From contig JAVTVY010018689.1 in NCBI GenBank assembly GCA_036873755.1, positions 1-64,000 of the forward strand: 64,000 bases of DNA, written 5' to 3'. Each line of letters opens with the position of its first letter. Position 1 is the first letter of the stretch. The notes under the pieces were generated by a model that searched no databases, was not told where the DNA came from, and was given only the letters and a program-made list of their open reading frames with translations. The translations under genes and the position numbers were made by a program. Below, piece by piece: positions 25,121 to 35,813 of the stretch. The stretch is from Hanleya hanleyi (taxonomy: Eukaryota; Mollusca; Polyplacophora; Lepidopleurida; Hanleyidae).

Positions 25121-26506
25121 TGGCAAGCCAAAGTGCTTTTTATTTGAATTTCCGATATCGGAATTAAAATTTCCGATATCGGGAATTCATGACCTTCAAT
25201 TTCCGATATCGCAAATTGAATTCTCGATATCGGAAATTCAATTTCCGATATCGGAAATTGCAATTCCCGATATCGGAAATTGCAATTCCCGATATCGGAA
25301 ATTGGAATTTTCGATATCGGAAATTGAATTTCCGATATCGGGAATTGGAATTTCCGATATCGGAAATTCGGAGGCAATTCCCGATATCGGAAATTGAATT
25401 CCCGATATCGGAAATTCAATTCCCGATATCGGAAATTGAATTCCCGATATCGGAAATTCAATTTCCGATATCGGAAATGCAATTCCCGATATCGGAAATT
25501 GTCATTGGATTTCCGATATCGGGAATTGCAACTCTAGGGTGCACTCCACACTTGCCACGGTTTCGTACAAAGTGGTCCCTCCCTAATTTTATAATAAGGA
25601 AGATCGCTCGATTTTGACAGCAAGGTAATTCTTCTTACCTTTCTACTAACTGATATCTATAGTATCACCCTGCTGGACGTAACCATTTCTCCAAACGAGG
25701 ATATAATAATTGCTTGTTGATCGCACCCACTCGCCACTACAGAGTTAATCGTGTCCGGAATTGAATATCTGGCGGGTCAAAATCCGCACTTTTTCGGGAA
25801 GCGAAAATGATGATTCCTTTATGGCGAAAAATTTTACAAAAAACGAGTAGGTCGACCCCCTGTTTTTTTCGCCATTTTAAATTGTTCTTTGGACGGGAAA
25901 CACTTTAACATACATAAAAAGAAAATCATTTCGTACATTTTCGCTGGGTTGCGGGTAGAATTTGACACATTTTCATATATTTTATGGAGTTTTCCAGAAA
26001 AGTTGAAGAAGGGTTACGGAGGATTGCACGTCTTTCCTTTTCAATTTCAATAGCTCACAAGTCTCCTGAAATAAGGGCACGAGTGTGCCCATTTAGAAAA
26101 AATATACTTTTACAAGGTTTTTGTTAAAGATTTTACATCTATTTATGGCCAAAGATCCGAACCCATGCCTGTTTTTAGCCGCACATCATTTAGGTGTGGA
26201 ATGCACCCCTAGGTTTTGTTAAGCTTCCAGCTTTCATTTCCGATATCGGGAATGCGGTGACAATTTCCGATATGGGAAATTCTATTTCCGATATCGGAAA
26301 TTGAATTCCCGATATGGGAAATTCTATTTCCGATATCGAAAATTGTCACTGAATTTCCGATATCGGAAATTCCAATTCCCGATATCGGAAATTCTATTTC
26401 CGATATCGGGAATTGCAATTTCCGATATCGGAAATTAGAATTTCCGATATCGGGAATTGAATTCCCGATATCGGAAATTCGGAATAAAAAGCACTTTGGC
26501 TTGCCA
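25121..26506. mobile_element. Foldback element built of CCGATATCGG palindromes
   Basis: The outer inverted repeats are TGGCAAGCCAAAGTGCTTTT (25121) and its complement ending at 26506. Inside the arms lie arrays of a roughly 21-23-bp unit whose core CCGATATCGG is itself a perfect palindrome, flanked by AATT-containing spacers. By eye there are about 17 cores in 25150-25520 and about 11 in 26238-26475, a few with one mismatch (gatatggg, tcgatatcgg). The element is split by another TIR element at 25534-26212. The repeated FPISEIEF-like peptides in several frames are translation artefacts. Confidence 0.8.
25534..26212. mobile_element. Small TIR element inside the palindrome array
   Basis: The left end CTAGGGTGCACTCCACAC matches the complement of the right end (CCTAGGGGTGCATTCCACAC) with one base gap and one mismatch. 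It is 0.68 kb, without an ORF of note. It separates the two halves of the GATATC array, so it entered after the array formed. The target duplication is unclear because CTAG is self-complementary. Confidence 0.65.
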
Positions 26507-27246
26507 TATATATCAGTTCGCTGTCTTTGAATTATCCATTTAAACTTTATAAACTACGGTACTATCAAACTTTGGTTTCAGTTTCAACATCGTACAATGG
26601 GGCCCGTACAATGCGTACATGCGAATGACATGCCAGTTTCTTTACAACAACAACACGACAAGATCGTTCAACTTTGAGTGAAAACAAATGCCCTATGCGA
26701 AGATTACATCGTCTGCTTTATCATAAATACTATTCAGCGATGGTCAGATATTTACCAGTCCATTCCAAGGAGAGTTAGACGTCTTTGGGGGCTTATTCAT
26801 TCCCACGTGTCAAACTTTCCCAGCTATTTTTTTTTTTCCACCACACAGTGCAATTCGGAAACCTCCACATACATTTAGTATGATTACAGGCTTTAGGGTT
26901 ACCGACGGCATGACCCCGATAACAGTTCGGGAAACGGACATGAATAATTAGCGGTCGGCAAACTGAAGTTTAACTGAGCGGTACCGAATCACACGGAAAT
27001 GACCGAAGATGCCGACCTATTTTTTTCTGGTATTCCCCATTTCCCGATTGTTTGTCCGCAATATCTTTCGATTATAAATTAAGAAATTACGAAGTATTGG
27101 CCTTTGGAGACTTCAGTTTTTTCCCAAAATTTCAGTTTTTCCCTTCTAAAACACTCAGACTTCAGTTTTTTGGTGACAAAATTGAGTTTTTACGGGAGTT
27201 TTGACACCGAATACCGGTGTCAAAACACGACGTGTATGAAACCCTG
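26507..27246. other. Right part of family G copy 2, no gene
   Basis: No coding signal. It contains 'cagttttttcccaaaattt'-type text that mirrors the left-end 'tgaaaattcaatatttt' block of the same element. Confidence 0.45.
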
Positions 27247-27845
27247 GTCTCGTATGGGATTAATGCTGGATAGGACTGCTGCATAGGCAGTCCCGTGTGG
27301 GATTACTGCTGCATACGGCAATCCTGTGTGGGGTTATGGCTGAGGAGGCCAGTCCCGTGTGGGATTACTGCTGGATAGGCTAAACCTGTGTGGGATTACT
27401 GCTGAAAATTGCAATCCAGTGTCATATTACATCTGGATAGGTCAGTCCCATGAGAGATTACTGCTGCATAAGCCAGTCCTGTGTGGAATTACTGCTGGAT
27501 AGGCCAGTCCCATGTTGGATTACTTCAGGATAGGCCAGTCCAGTCTGGGATTACTGCTGGATATGTCAGTCCCGTGTGGCATTACTGCTGGATAGGCCAG
27601 TGCCATTGGGATTACTGCTGGATAGGTCAGTCCTGTGTGAGATTACTGCTGAATAGGCCAGTCCCAAATTGGATTACTGCTGGATAGACCAGTTCGGTCT
27701 GGGATTACTGCTGGATAGTTGAGTTCCGTTTGGGATTACAGCTGGATAGGTCAGTCCCGTATGGCAATACTGCTGGATAGGCCAATGCCATTTGGGATTA
27801 CTGCTGATAGGTCAGTCCCGTGTGGGATTACTGCAGGAGAGCTGT
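27247..27845. repeat. 31-bp minisatellite, right part
   Basis: About 19 further units of the same 31-bp repeat seen at 23455-23815 ('gggattactgctggatagg'), more variable than the left part. The open frame at 27481-27687 is the repeat itself. Confidence 0.85.
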
Positions 27846-29735
27846 GACCTAGGGAAACATGAAACATGTCCACCAAGTTTTATAATCATCCCACGAAAGG
27901 TTCAACAAACTTTCCATGTACAGATCTACCTGTAAATTTTTGCCCAACAAAAACCTTATCAATGGAAAGATACAAAGTCTAAACTGCAACAATTAGGAAA
28001 AAATTTCATATTTAATGTCATATTTCTTAAATAGCACATGCACATCTTTGAATCACATTGAACTTGGGTAGCAAGTGTCAAACTCATCCAATGAAAGCTG
28101 ACAGCTTCAGAAAACTTTCCGTGTACATGTATATACATGTGCATTATTATTGGCAGATTAAGACAAAACCCTCAAAATTTGAACAAAAATTAATATTTCA
28201 TCTCCTAAATATCACAGGTACATCTTTTAATCATAAGAAACATGTGTACCAAGTTTCATAATCATTCAATGACAACTGCAGCAAACTGTGGTGTACAGAT
28301 GTACATGTGCACTTCAGCTAAACGCAAAACTCAATCAGTTGCCATAATTTGGAGAAAAATTAATATTTCATCTCAAAAATAGCACAAGTAAATCCTCCAA
28401 TCATAAGAAACATTTGTACCAAGTTTCGTAATCATCCAATGAGAGCTGACAACTGCAGCAAACTTATCATGTACATGTATATGTATACATGTAGAGGCCT
28501 ACATGTACAATTTACCTAAACAGAAAACTCTTCATTTGCCATAATTTGGAGAAAAATTAATATTTCTTGTCAAAAATAGCACAGGTACATCCTCTAATCA
28601 TAAGAAACATGTGTACCAAGTTTCATAATCATCCAATGACAGCTGACAACTGGAGCAAAGTTACCATGTAGATGTATATGTATACATGTAGAGGCCTGTA
28701 TGTACAATTTACCTAAACAGAAAACTCTTCATTTGCCATAATTTTGAGAAAAATTAATATTTCTTCTCAAAAATAGCACAGGTACATCCTCTTATCATAA
28801 GAAACATGTGTACCAAGTTTCATAATCATCCAATGACAGCTGACAACTGGAGCAAACTTACCATGGACATGTATATGTGCAATTTACCTAAACAGAAAAC
28901 TCTTCATTTACCATAATTTGGAGAAAAATTAATATTTCTTGTCAAAAATAGCACAGGTACATCCTCTAATCATAAGAAACATGTGTACCAAGTTTCATAA
29001 TCATCCAATGACAGCTGACAACTGGAGCAAACTTACCATGTAGATGTATATGTGTACATGTAGAGGCCTACATGTACAATTTACCTAAACAGAAAACTCA
29101 TTCATTTGCCATAATTTTGAGAAAAATTAATATTTCTTCTCAAAAATAGCACAGGTACATCCTCTTATCATAAGAAACATGTGTACCAAGTTTCATAATC
29201 ATCCAATGACAGCTGACAACTGGAGCAAACTTACCATGGACATGTATATGTACAATTTACCTAAACAGAAAACTCTTCATTTGCCATAATTTGGAGAAAA
29301 ATTAATATTTCTTGTCAAAAATAGCACAGGTACATCCTCTAATCATAAGAAACACGTGTACCAAGTTTCATAATCATCCAATGACAGCTGACAACTGGAG
29401 CAAAGTTACCATGTAGATGTATATGTATACATGTAGAGGACTACATGTACAATTTACCTAAACAGAAAACTCTTCATTTGCCATAATTTTGAGAAAAATT
29501 AATATTTCTTCTCAAAAATAGCACAGGTACATCCTCTTATCATAAGAAACATGTATACCAAGTTTCATAATCATCCAATGACAGCTGACAACTGCAAGAA
29601 ACTTTCCAAGTACAGATGTACATGTGCACTTCAGCTAAACGCAAAACTCATTCATAGGGATTTTAACATTAGAGTACCCCAGGGGTAGTACCCCCAGGTG
29701 GCATACCCACCCCCCATATTTTTATATTTTTTTTA
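27846..29735 (+). mobile_element. Pearl-like element E with dimeric tandem units
   Basis: About ten tandem units carry 'taccaagtttcataatcat'. Measured at the ACC of that motif, starts fall at 28248, 28418, 28615, 28812, 28987, 29185, 29360 and 29557. From 28812 on, lengths alternate 175, 198, 175, 197, a dimer of about 373 bp. Long units carry an extra 'tagaggcctacatgtac' part. The 3' end has two small hairpins (TACCCC-AGGGGTA type and GGTGG-CATA-CCCACC) around 29679-29714. No matching 5' end was found, so the left boundary is approximate. Confidence 0.6.
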
Positions 29736-30330
29736 TATTTTTTCTTTAGATTTTTTTTTAACTTGCTAAACCAAAAACCCATTCATTTCCAGGCAGGGGA
29801 CACCGACACCGACACCGACGACGACATCCTCTTTCCCCCTCTCACAATATCTCCCCTTTACTTCGTAAGGCGAGATAAAAAATGAGATTTTAATCATTTC
29901 TTGTTTTGGGGTCAGTGACCTTGATCTTTGACAACTCCGCCAAAATGTATCTGCTGACACAAAAAAATGTTGGTACACAGGACATCTTGTCCCCCCCTAA
30001 CGAATAGTCACAAAAATTAGCAATTTTCGATGATTTCTTGATTATTAGGCCACAGTAACCTTTGACCTCTGACCTCGACCTCAAGTTTGGAAAGACACAT
30101 TGTGTCGACCTAGTGTATCCACTCACAAAAAAAATTGCAACTGTAGATAGAAAACTGTCACAGATAAACCCTGGACCTCCAGTTTGAACTCTGACCTCCA
30201 CTTTGTTACATGACATCATCTTTGCCTACGGTAATCCTCCCCAAAAATTGGAACTGTAGCTAGAAAACTATACCAGATATAGACTGATGGACAGACAGAT
30301 GAGCGGAAACCGCCATCACATAAATACGTC
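29736..30330. repeat. Degenerate tandem-unit element with microsatellites
   Basis: (ACACCG)n/(ACG)n at 29799-29826. Then two or three imperfect units reading 'tgacctttgacctctgacc' and 'gtagctagaaaactatacc' end in 'gatggacagacagatgag' at 30286. The layout (units, then GGAC/AGAC microsatellite) is pearl-like, but the ends are not clear. Confidence 0.45.
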
Positions 30331-30917
30331 TGCCTTTTGATTGAGCGTATAAAAATATATGGTACCATCCAAAAAAATGATGTGCATCTGACTATTTTGT
30401 TGCACATAGGTTTCAAAATCTTAGGCACGAACTGTGCATGTGATAAAAATTTGTTCCATAATAACGTCACAAATTTTGACATGCTTGTAGTGCAGTGTAC
30501 TACAGTTTACATTAATAACTTTGAAATTGTTAAAATTAAAGTCTTAAAACAAGAAGGATGTTGAACATCCTATATCCTATAGTTAGTAAATCCTGTATTA
30601 CAGATGAACTTGCAAAAGTAGTACCACAGCTAAACTTTAACATTTTGCACCAAAACACGGACATGTACATGTATGTATATTTTATTCATTTGAATGCCAC
30701 AATTGAATACATGTACTCAATAGAGAACACTCTTAATTACACTACAATTTACATGTCCAAAGTATGAACACACTCAAGTCAGTGCATTGCTGTGATGGGA
30801 CTAGTTTTATATTGGGCCTTTGAAAAGGTGATCAGATAATGAACTGGTTTGGTATTTGATCAGTTCTGTACTGGCTGAACTCTAAATCAACCAACTTAGG
30901 CCAAACGAATAAAGTTG
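30331..30917. other. No gene recognised
   Basis: AT-rich, with small frames without motifs. I see nothing else. Confidence 0.4.
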
Positions 30918-31356
30918 CAGGGGTTTCCTTAAGAGGCGGCGGGCGGCGGTTTTCGGCGGCTACTATCACCCCAACCGCCGCCTACTTCGTCGGCAGCAAA
31001 AAAATTAACATGGTGTTGTTGTTGTCCGTGTTGTCATTGTTGTAAACTTACTTACGTCGGCGTTTTATCGCAGTCTGTCAGCATTATGATTTCTTGTATT
31101 AAAGTTGATCTGTGGACTTCATTTGCCTTTGTTGAGTTGTACTTTTTATTATGTCTGATTTCGCGAAATGAAAGTGAAACTGTCATGCCTACGTCTCTTG
31201 TCACACCAACAGATCATGACATACTGAGGGTCAAGGTCGTACACCGCGTGTGAATGAACCTAAGCTAAAGTATTCAAGCCGCATGCACTTGAAATAGTAA
31301 ACTGACAGCAGGGAATATACCATGTCCAAACGAAGTTCCAGTCTGACATTGCATGG

Positions 31357-33001
31357 CAGGGGTCGAAAAGTCCGCCTGTCCACCTGTCGTCGACAGGTAA
31401 TATTTCCTTGTGACAGGTAGAACAAAAAACTACCTGTCGCAAGAGACAGGTAGAAAAAAACTTCTACTAACTGTTTTATCAGTTCCCTAAATCATTATGA
31501 TGTTCAAGAAATCAAGAAAACACCGAAATTCAACTAAAAAATAAACGTAATGTTTCGCCGACATTCGTTCTCCACTTTATTACGATATCTGTGTGAAGAA
31601 CATCAAGGGAGGTAAGTCCCCTCGAACGCCCGTTTATTGCTTATATATCTTGGGAAAATTGAGGGTTCCCGATATTGCTAGCTTGTCTACGTCATCATGT
31701 CCGTGGCGGGAAGCACTGGAAGAGACCAGCAATCATATCTCTGAAAAAAGTTTACTTCTTTAACTTTTGAAATGGATCATTTCCTCAAACAGAATAATGT
31801 GGAGGAAACTAATAAATCAGGCGGCTTGCCGACCAGCCGTGACTGTGCCACTGACACCGGCACTGGCTGATCAGCTGATTGAACTATGACTGTCTGTCTC
31901 ACATTGTCATTGATGATTGACTGAGAGGGAACGGGATTTTCAGCTACATATCGGAGACAATTTTTCTGAGAAGTGAAATTTTGCACAGTCATCTGAACAT
32001 GATTTGTGCATTTTTGTCCGGAAGTATAGATAGATTCGTTGCTTACGCAGGAAAGTATCCAGGATTTTTTTGCAGGTTCCCATCCCATTCCTAATTCATT
32101 ATTGAGGGCCCAATTTTCGTTAGTGAATTTCTGCGCCAAGAGCCTGTGATCAGTCACAAAATAGAGGTTTATTAGCATGAAATTCAATACTGGTACCCAG
32201 CTATGCAATCAGATTGATATTGAGGCTCCCAAAAGCTTTTTCTACGAGTATTTCCTTCAGAAATCCTTTCAAATTGAACAAAAACAGTTTTGGGCGCCCA
32301 TATGTTTTCCGAAACTAAATTGGCTTCAGATGCAGCCCTGTTATATTTTCATTTGGTAACAAGACAAAGACAAGCTGGGGGCAAGGAGTTGACCAATGTC
32401 ATTGCTGAATTTTAATATGGGGCTACACGAGGACTTAATTTGCCCCCTGATGCCATCAGATCGAAGAAATCTATCTAGTATAAAATGCAAGGTATTGAAG
32501 ATTTTCTTTGATTCTGAATCGATTTCCTTGAAATTGCAGGTCAGAATTTAATGTCAAACACAGAAAACGGTCATGACAGTTTAGCTGCTGTAGAAAGTGG
32601 CACATGTACCAGTAATAAATAAACATTTATTTTGAATCACAAGTTCTTGTTTTTTTGATGATATATAGTCGATCACTGCTCGTCTTTAGCCACACATGTA
32701 TGTCAAAGTTCCATTGATCAGGCTGGTGTTCTACACAAAACACAAAATAATGTTTAACACAAAACGTAAGCTATCAATGAAAGGTACATTTATGTACATT
32801 ATATTTTACAGTGGGTGACAAAAAAATATTTTCGCAATCACTTGATAGACAGCCTCTGAGATAGTTCATCATCATTACAGTTTTAACCATGGAAAAATGA
32901 ATGACATGGTTTTGTTCAGGTTGTAATTTAATGTGACAGGTAGAAAATGATTCTACCTGTCACATGTGACAGGTGGAGATTTTCAAACATTTCGACCCCT
33001 G
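31357..33001. mobile_element. hAT-like TIR element K inside element N
   Basis: The left end CAGGGGTCGAAAAG and right end (inverted) CAGGGGTCGAAATG are flanked by CATGG at 31352-31356 and 33002-33006, a 5-bp target duplication. Subterminal regions hold repeated ACCTGTC/GACAGGT words, about five at the left and three at the right, including the perfect palindrome ACCTGTCACATGTGACAGGT (32955-32974). Such arrays are typical of transposase-binding sites in hAT elements. A 143-codon minus frame (32208-31777) shows no family motif. 32285-32345 resembles the 5' part of pearl-like element A. Confidence 0.75.
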
Positions 33002-33006
33002 CATGG

Positions 33007-33865
33007 AGGCTTTTGGTTTTGGGGCAAAAACGATCAAAAGGTAATAATAATTTTATTGTAGATTATCTGCAAGTATTCATGAAAGAATATGCCTGGAATG
33101 AAACATGTGCTAGGCTTGGCAGTAGTGTCTTCGCCATGCTATGGAATATTCTATTGTCTCTACTTCCCTCCAGATAAGGTTTTGGGTTACGTTCATTCTA
33201 AGTTTACGCCTATGACCATGATGACAAGGGGGACAGGTTATTCAGATTCCTGGTACTTTTAATGTGGCTGAGGATGTTGTGGCTGTCCAACGAGTTCTCA
33301 AGTTTCTAAAACTCAGATCTGCCCAGTGTAAAATGTGTTGGATAGTGCAAAGATTAGGCTATCCCCATCCTAAAATACAGATTCTGAACAAATGTTCTGT
33401 ATCATATCTCTGTCTGCTAATTTCATGGTGAAAATTAATTATGTAAAATAAAAATAAAAAATAGTAAATTGGTTCTTCCGAATTTCATTAAAACTGCAAA
33501 ATTAACAAGAATTTTGTGTTCATAAAAATACAATGAAAAAATGTTTTGTTGTAAAAATTATTGTTTTATCGAAATTGACTCAATATATTTCAGAAATTGA
33601 AAGTGCTGAAAGCACAATCAGCGATGAACAAGGCAGTTTGCATTTGACAACAAAGCTATAATATTAAACGTGTGTGCAAGAAGTTAAGCCGTGACCTGTG
33701 TGGTCAAGGATTCTGTGTTTGGGGTTCACAGATCTCAGAACGTCTCCCCGTTGCACACACATTTAATATGATTAAAACAATCTAAAATATTAATTAAAAT
33801 AGCTCTGATTTTGAATCTTTGTTTTTAAAATACACATGTTCTAGTCAATAGTATGTTGTTCATAT
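33007..33865. other. Middle segment of element N, no gene
   Basis: AT-rich with no coding signal. By reconstruction it belongs to the small TIR element N between its two insertions. Confidence 0.5.
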
Positions 33866-34514
33866 TGTGACAAATGCTTATTTAGTGAAATTATTTGTCA
33901 TGATGTATTTAGGAAATGAAGCGAAGACAACACAAGTCATATTTTGCTTTGTACTTACATGAATATCTTTATTGTTCACTCTGTACAGAAATACATAGCT
34001 TTGATGAATTGTTCTTCTTTGGATCTCACTGCAATATCGCGGGCAGTGTGTTGCTATTTTTAGCTCAGCATGGTAAATCCTATAGTTCACGTGGCGGTTC
34101 AAACTGTAGTATTTCTGGATTCCAAATGCCCCCGACGAGCTAGATTGTGTGCTAACGGTTACATTATTGTTCATGGTTATTGATTTATGAACTCGCTAAC
34201 GATAATTCATGTTGGTATTGGATAAACTCCTAGCGATGTCACTTGTATTTTGATGTCACGATCTTCGTGGGCAGCCATCTTGCTTGTTGTCGTAATTATA
34301 CTCTCGCGAATACTGTCATGTTTCTCTTCTGTTGATTGGCATACGAACACTGTTGTTTGCTTGTGTATTCATGATCTAGAATTATTAACTAATTGCTAGA
34401 TAACTCATGAAGGTGGTTTCTGTATCGAAACATTTGTTTATACGCAATTGTTGTCAGTCAAAACTTTGGTTTGAAGAGTACTTGAATATCACGTGACCAC
34501 AGCGGCGGGAAAGG

Positions 34515-34545
34515 TATAAATTGCGCAGTTCTCGCATTTGACTTC
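34515..34545 (+). promoter_or_regulatory. LTR core promoter
   Basis: TATAAA at 34515-34520 in a GC-richer context (gcgggaaagg before it), with a TCA-type initiator about 30 bases on. This is the only well-placed TATA box in the LTR. Confidence 0.65.
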
Positions 34546-35201
34546 ACTTTGCCGTGGGCGAGAGCCCAAAGATGTCCTGCTTTTAGAAGCCCTCAAAAGC
34601 AAATAGAAGAACCAGTAGATGTACTAATAGATGTCATAAGACGATAAGAAGTGCCAGCCTTTCTTTAGATGTAATCAGACGTCCACTGTTACACTTCAGG
34701 TATGATGCAAGCTTGGTAAAACAAGCAAAACTCAGACGTCCCCGCACTCACAAATAGAGATGTATAAATCCATTTCGTGATTTAGATGAGTTGACACAGA
34801 TGTAGCGATAATCAGAAGTATATCCCTTCCTGAAGTCTTGAATAAATAAACGTCCCTAAAACTGTGATGAGTTGATAGAATTCCTATTCTATCGCACTGT
34901 AGATGATTCTGACAAATAACCTCACCCAATCATTTCAGTTCAGTGTTCCACTCGGATTGACTGACGATGTTGTTTTTGTCAGCGAGGTAGACAATCAGAG
35001 ATGCCCGCTGGTCACGTACAACATGCAGCAAACGGCAACAATGTTACAATGCGCTCGCATTCCACAGCTATAGTTCGTTTCAATCGTGCGGTCCGATGCT
35101 GTTGTGGTCACGTTTATTTTCATAACAGAAGCTACTTATATGTCATGATAGATGAAACTGATATGATAATTTACGACAGTCAAAAGACTATTTGTATGCT
35201 G

Positions 35202-35207
35202 GTAAGT
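35202..35207 (+). promoter_or_regulatory. Candidate 5' splice donor in LTR
   Basis: GCTG followed by GTAAGT, a near-perfect donor, in the part of the LTR expected to be transcribed. With the acceptor ending at 41778 it would yield a subgenomic RNA for ORF3. A weaker donor (CAG then GTATGA) lies near 34698. Confidence 0.5.
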
Positions 35208-35257
35208 GGCATTTATTGGTTATACGTTGAAGAGGAATTTGCCCTGTAAATATACAG

Positions 35258-35263
35258 AATAAA
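35258..35263 (+). terminator. LTR poly(A) signal
   Basis: AATAAA followed by 'agtgtgtcattttcct', a GT/T-rich downstream element. An earlier AATAAA at 34841 lacks such a context. The functional copy is the one in the 3' LTR. Confidence 0.6.
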
Positions 35264-35699
35264 AGTGTGTCATTTTCCTTTTAATACTGGAGTTAACTTC
35301 TTCTTTTATATGTGGGTGGATTGGACCACCATTAACATTGGTGTATTGGTAAAATCAGACTTTAACAACATCCCAACCGGGATAATGAGTACAAGACAAC
35401 AAGGTCGTTGTTGAGAACGTTATATTTACTGCTGGAACATCTCACCGACATCCTTGTAGGTGTTATAAAATATTAGCAACATCTTGGGATACCTATTCTA
35501 TATATGAGTTCAGATATCTCTCTATATCTGTGGTGTCAGAAATCCAGACTTATTATCAAAGTATCTTACTGGGAAGATACTGAGCTATCCGAGAAGTACA
35601 TAACTTGCTGCTATCCTGACCGGTGTATATTCTGTGGATCATTATAGTGTATTTTAACTACATTATACTGTAATCAGAGTCGATACCCGTAACATTTTC

Positions 35700-35717
35700 T
35701 GGTGTCAGAAGTGGGAT
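35700..35717 (+). other. Primer-binding site, tRNA-Leu
   Basis: TGGTGTCAGAAGTGGGAT lies five bases after the LTR end. It is the complement of the 3' end of an animal tRNA-Leu (…ATCCCACTTCTGACA plus CCA), over all 18 bases from memory of that tRNA. Confidence 0.85.
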
Positions 35718-35813
35718 CCAACATCTTTTTTTTAAGACGGGTCCTGTGATGCGAACCTGCCAGACTTGTTTTTTTAATTAATGAGAAGTTGATTGTGAGG
35801 CCTATTTGATACC

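Larger units (their letters stand above)
23816..27246. mobile_element. TIR element, family G copy 2, inserted in a minisatellite
   Basis: The left end is CAGGGTTTCATAGAAGTC. The right end, inverted, is CAGGGTTTCATACACGTC. The 5-base flanks match: GTCTC at 23811-23815 and again at 27247-27251. Removing the element rejoins the 31-bp minisatellite in register, an internal proof of insertion. Just inside the right end is a stem TTTTGACACCG-AATA-CCGGTGTCAAAA. No transposase ORF is recognisable; the 173-residue minus frame at 24494-25015 lacks motifs. CAGGG ends with a 5-bp duplication suggest a hAT-related, hAT5-like non-autonomous element, but the superfamily is inferred. Confidence 0.75.
33866..35694 (+). 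repeat. 5' LTR (1829 bp)
   Basis: Identical in length to 44172-46000. It contains a TATA box at 34515, AATAAA at 34841 and 35258, and a consensus splice donor at 35202. If transcription starts near the CA at about 34545 and RNA is cleaved shortly after 35263, U3 is about 680 bp, R about 735 bp and U5 about 415 bp. The open frames inside are not genes. Confidence 0.95.

Noticed and set aside
25086..25617. Long frames on both strands with FPISEIEF-type repeats
   Set aside because: They are translations of the GATATC palindrome array. The frames on both strands give the same peptide because the unit is self-complementary.
31777..32208. 143-residue minus frame as hAT transposase remnant in element K
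   Set aside because: It lacks the BED finger and the C-terminal dimerisation motif; too little to claim.
33878..34174. 98-residue minus frame, duplicated at 44184-44480
   Set aside because: It lies within the LTRs and is duplicated because the LTRs are; no motif.
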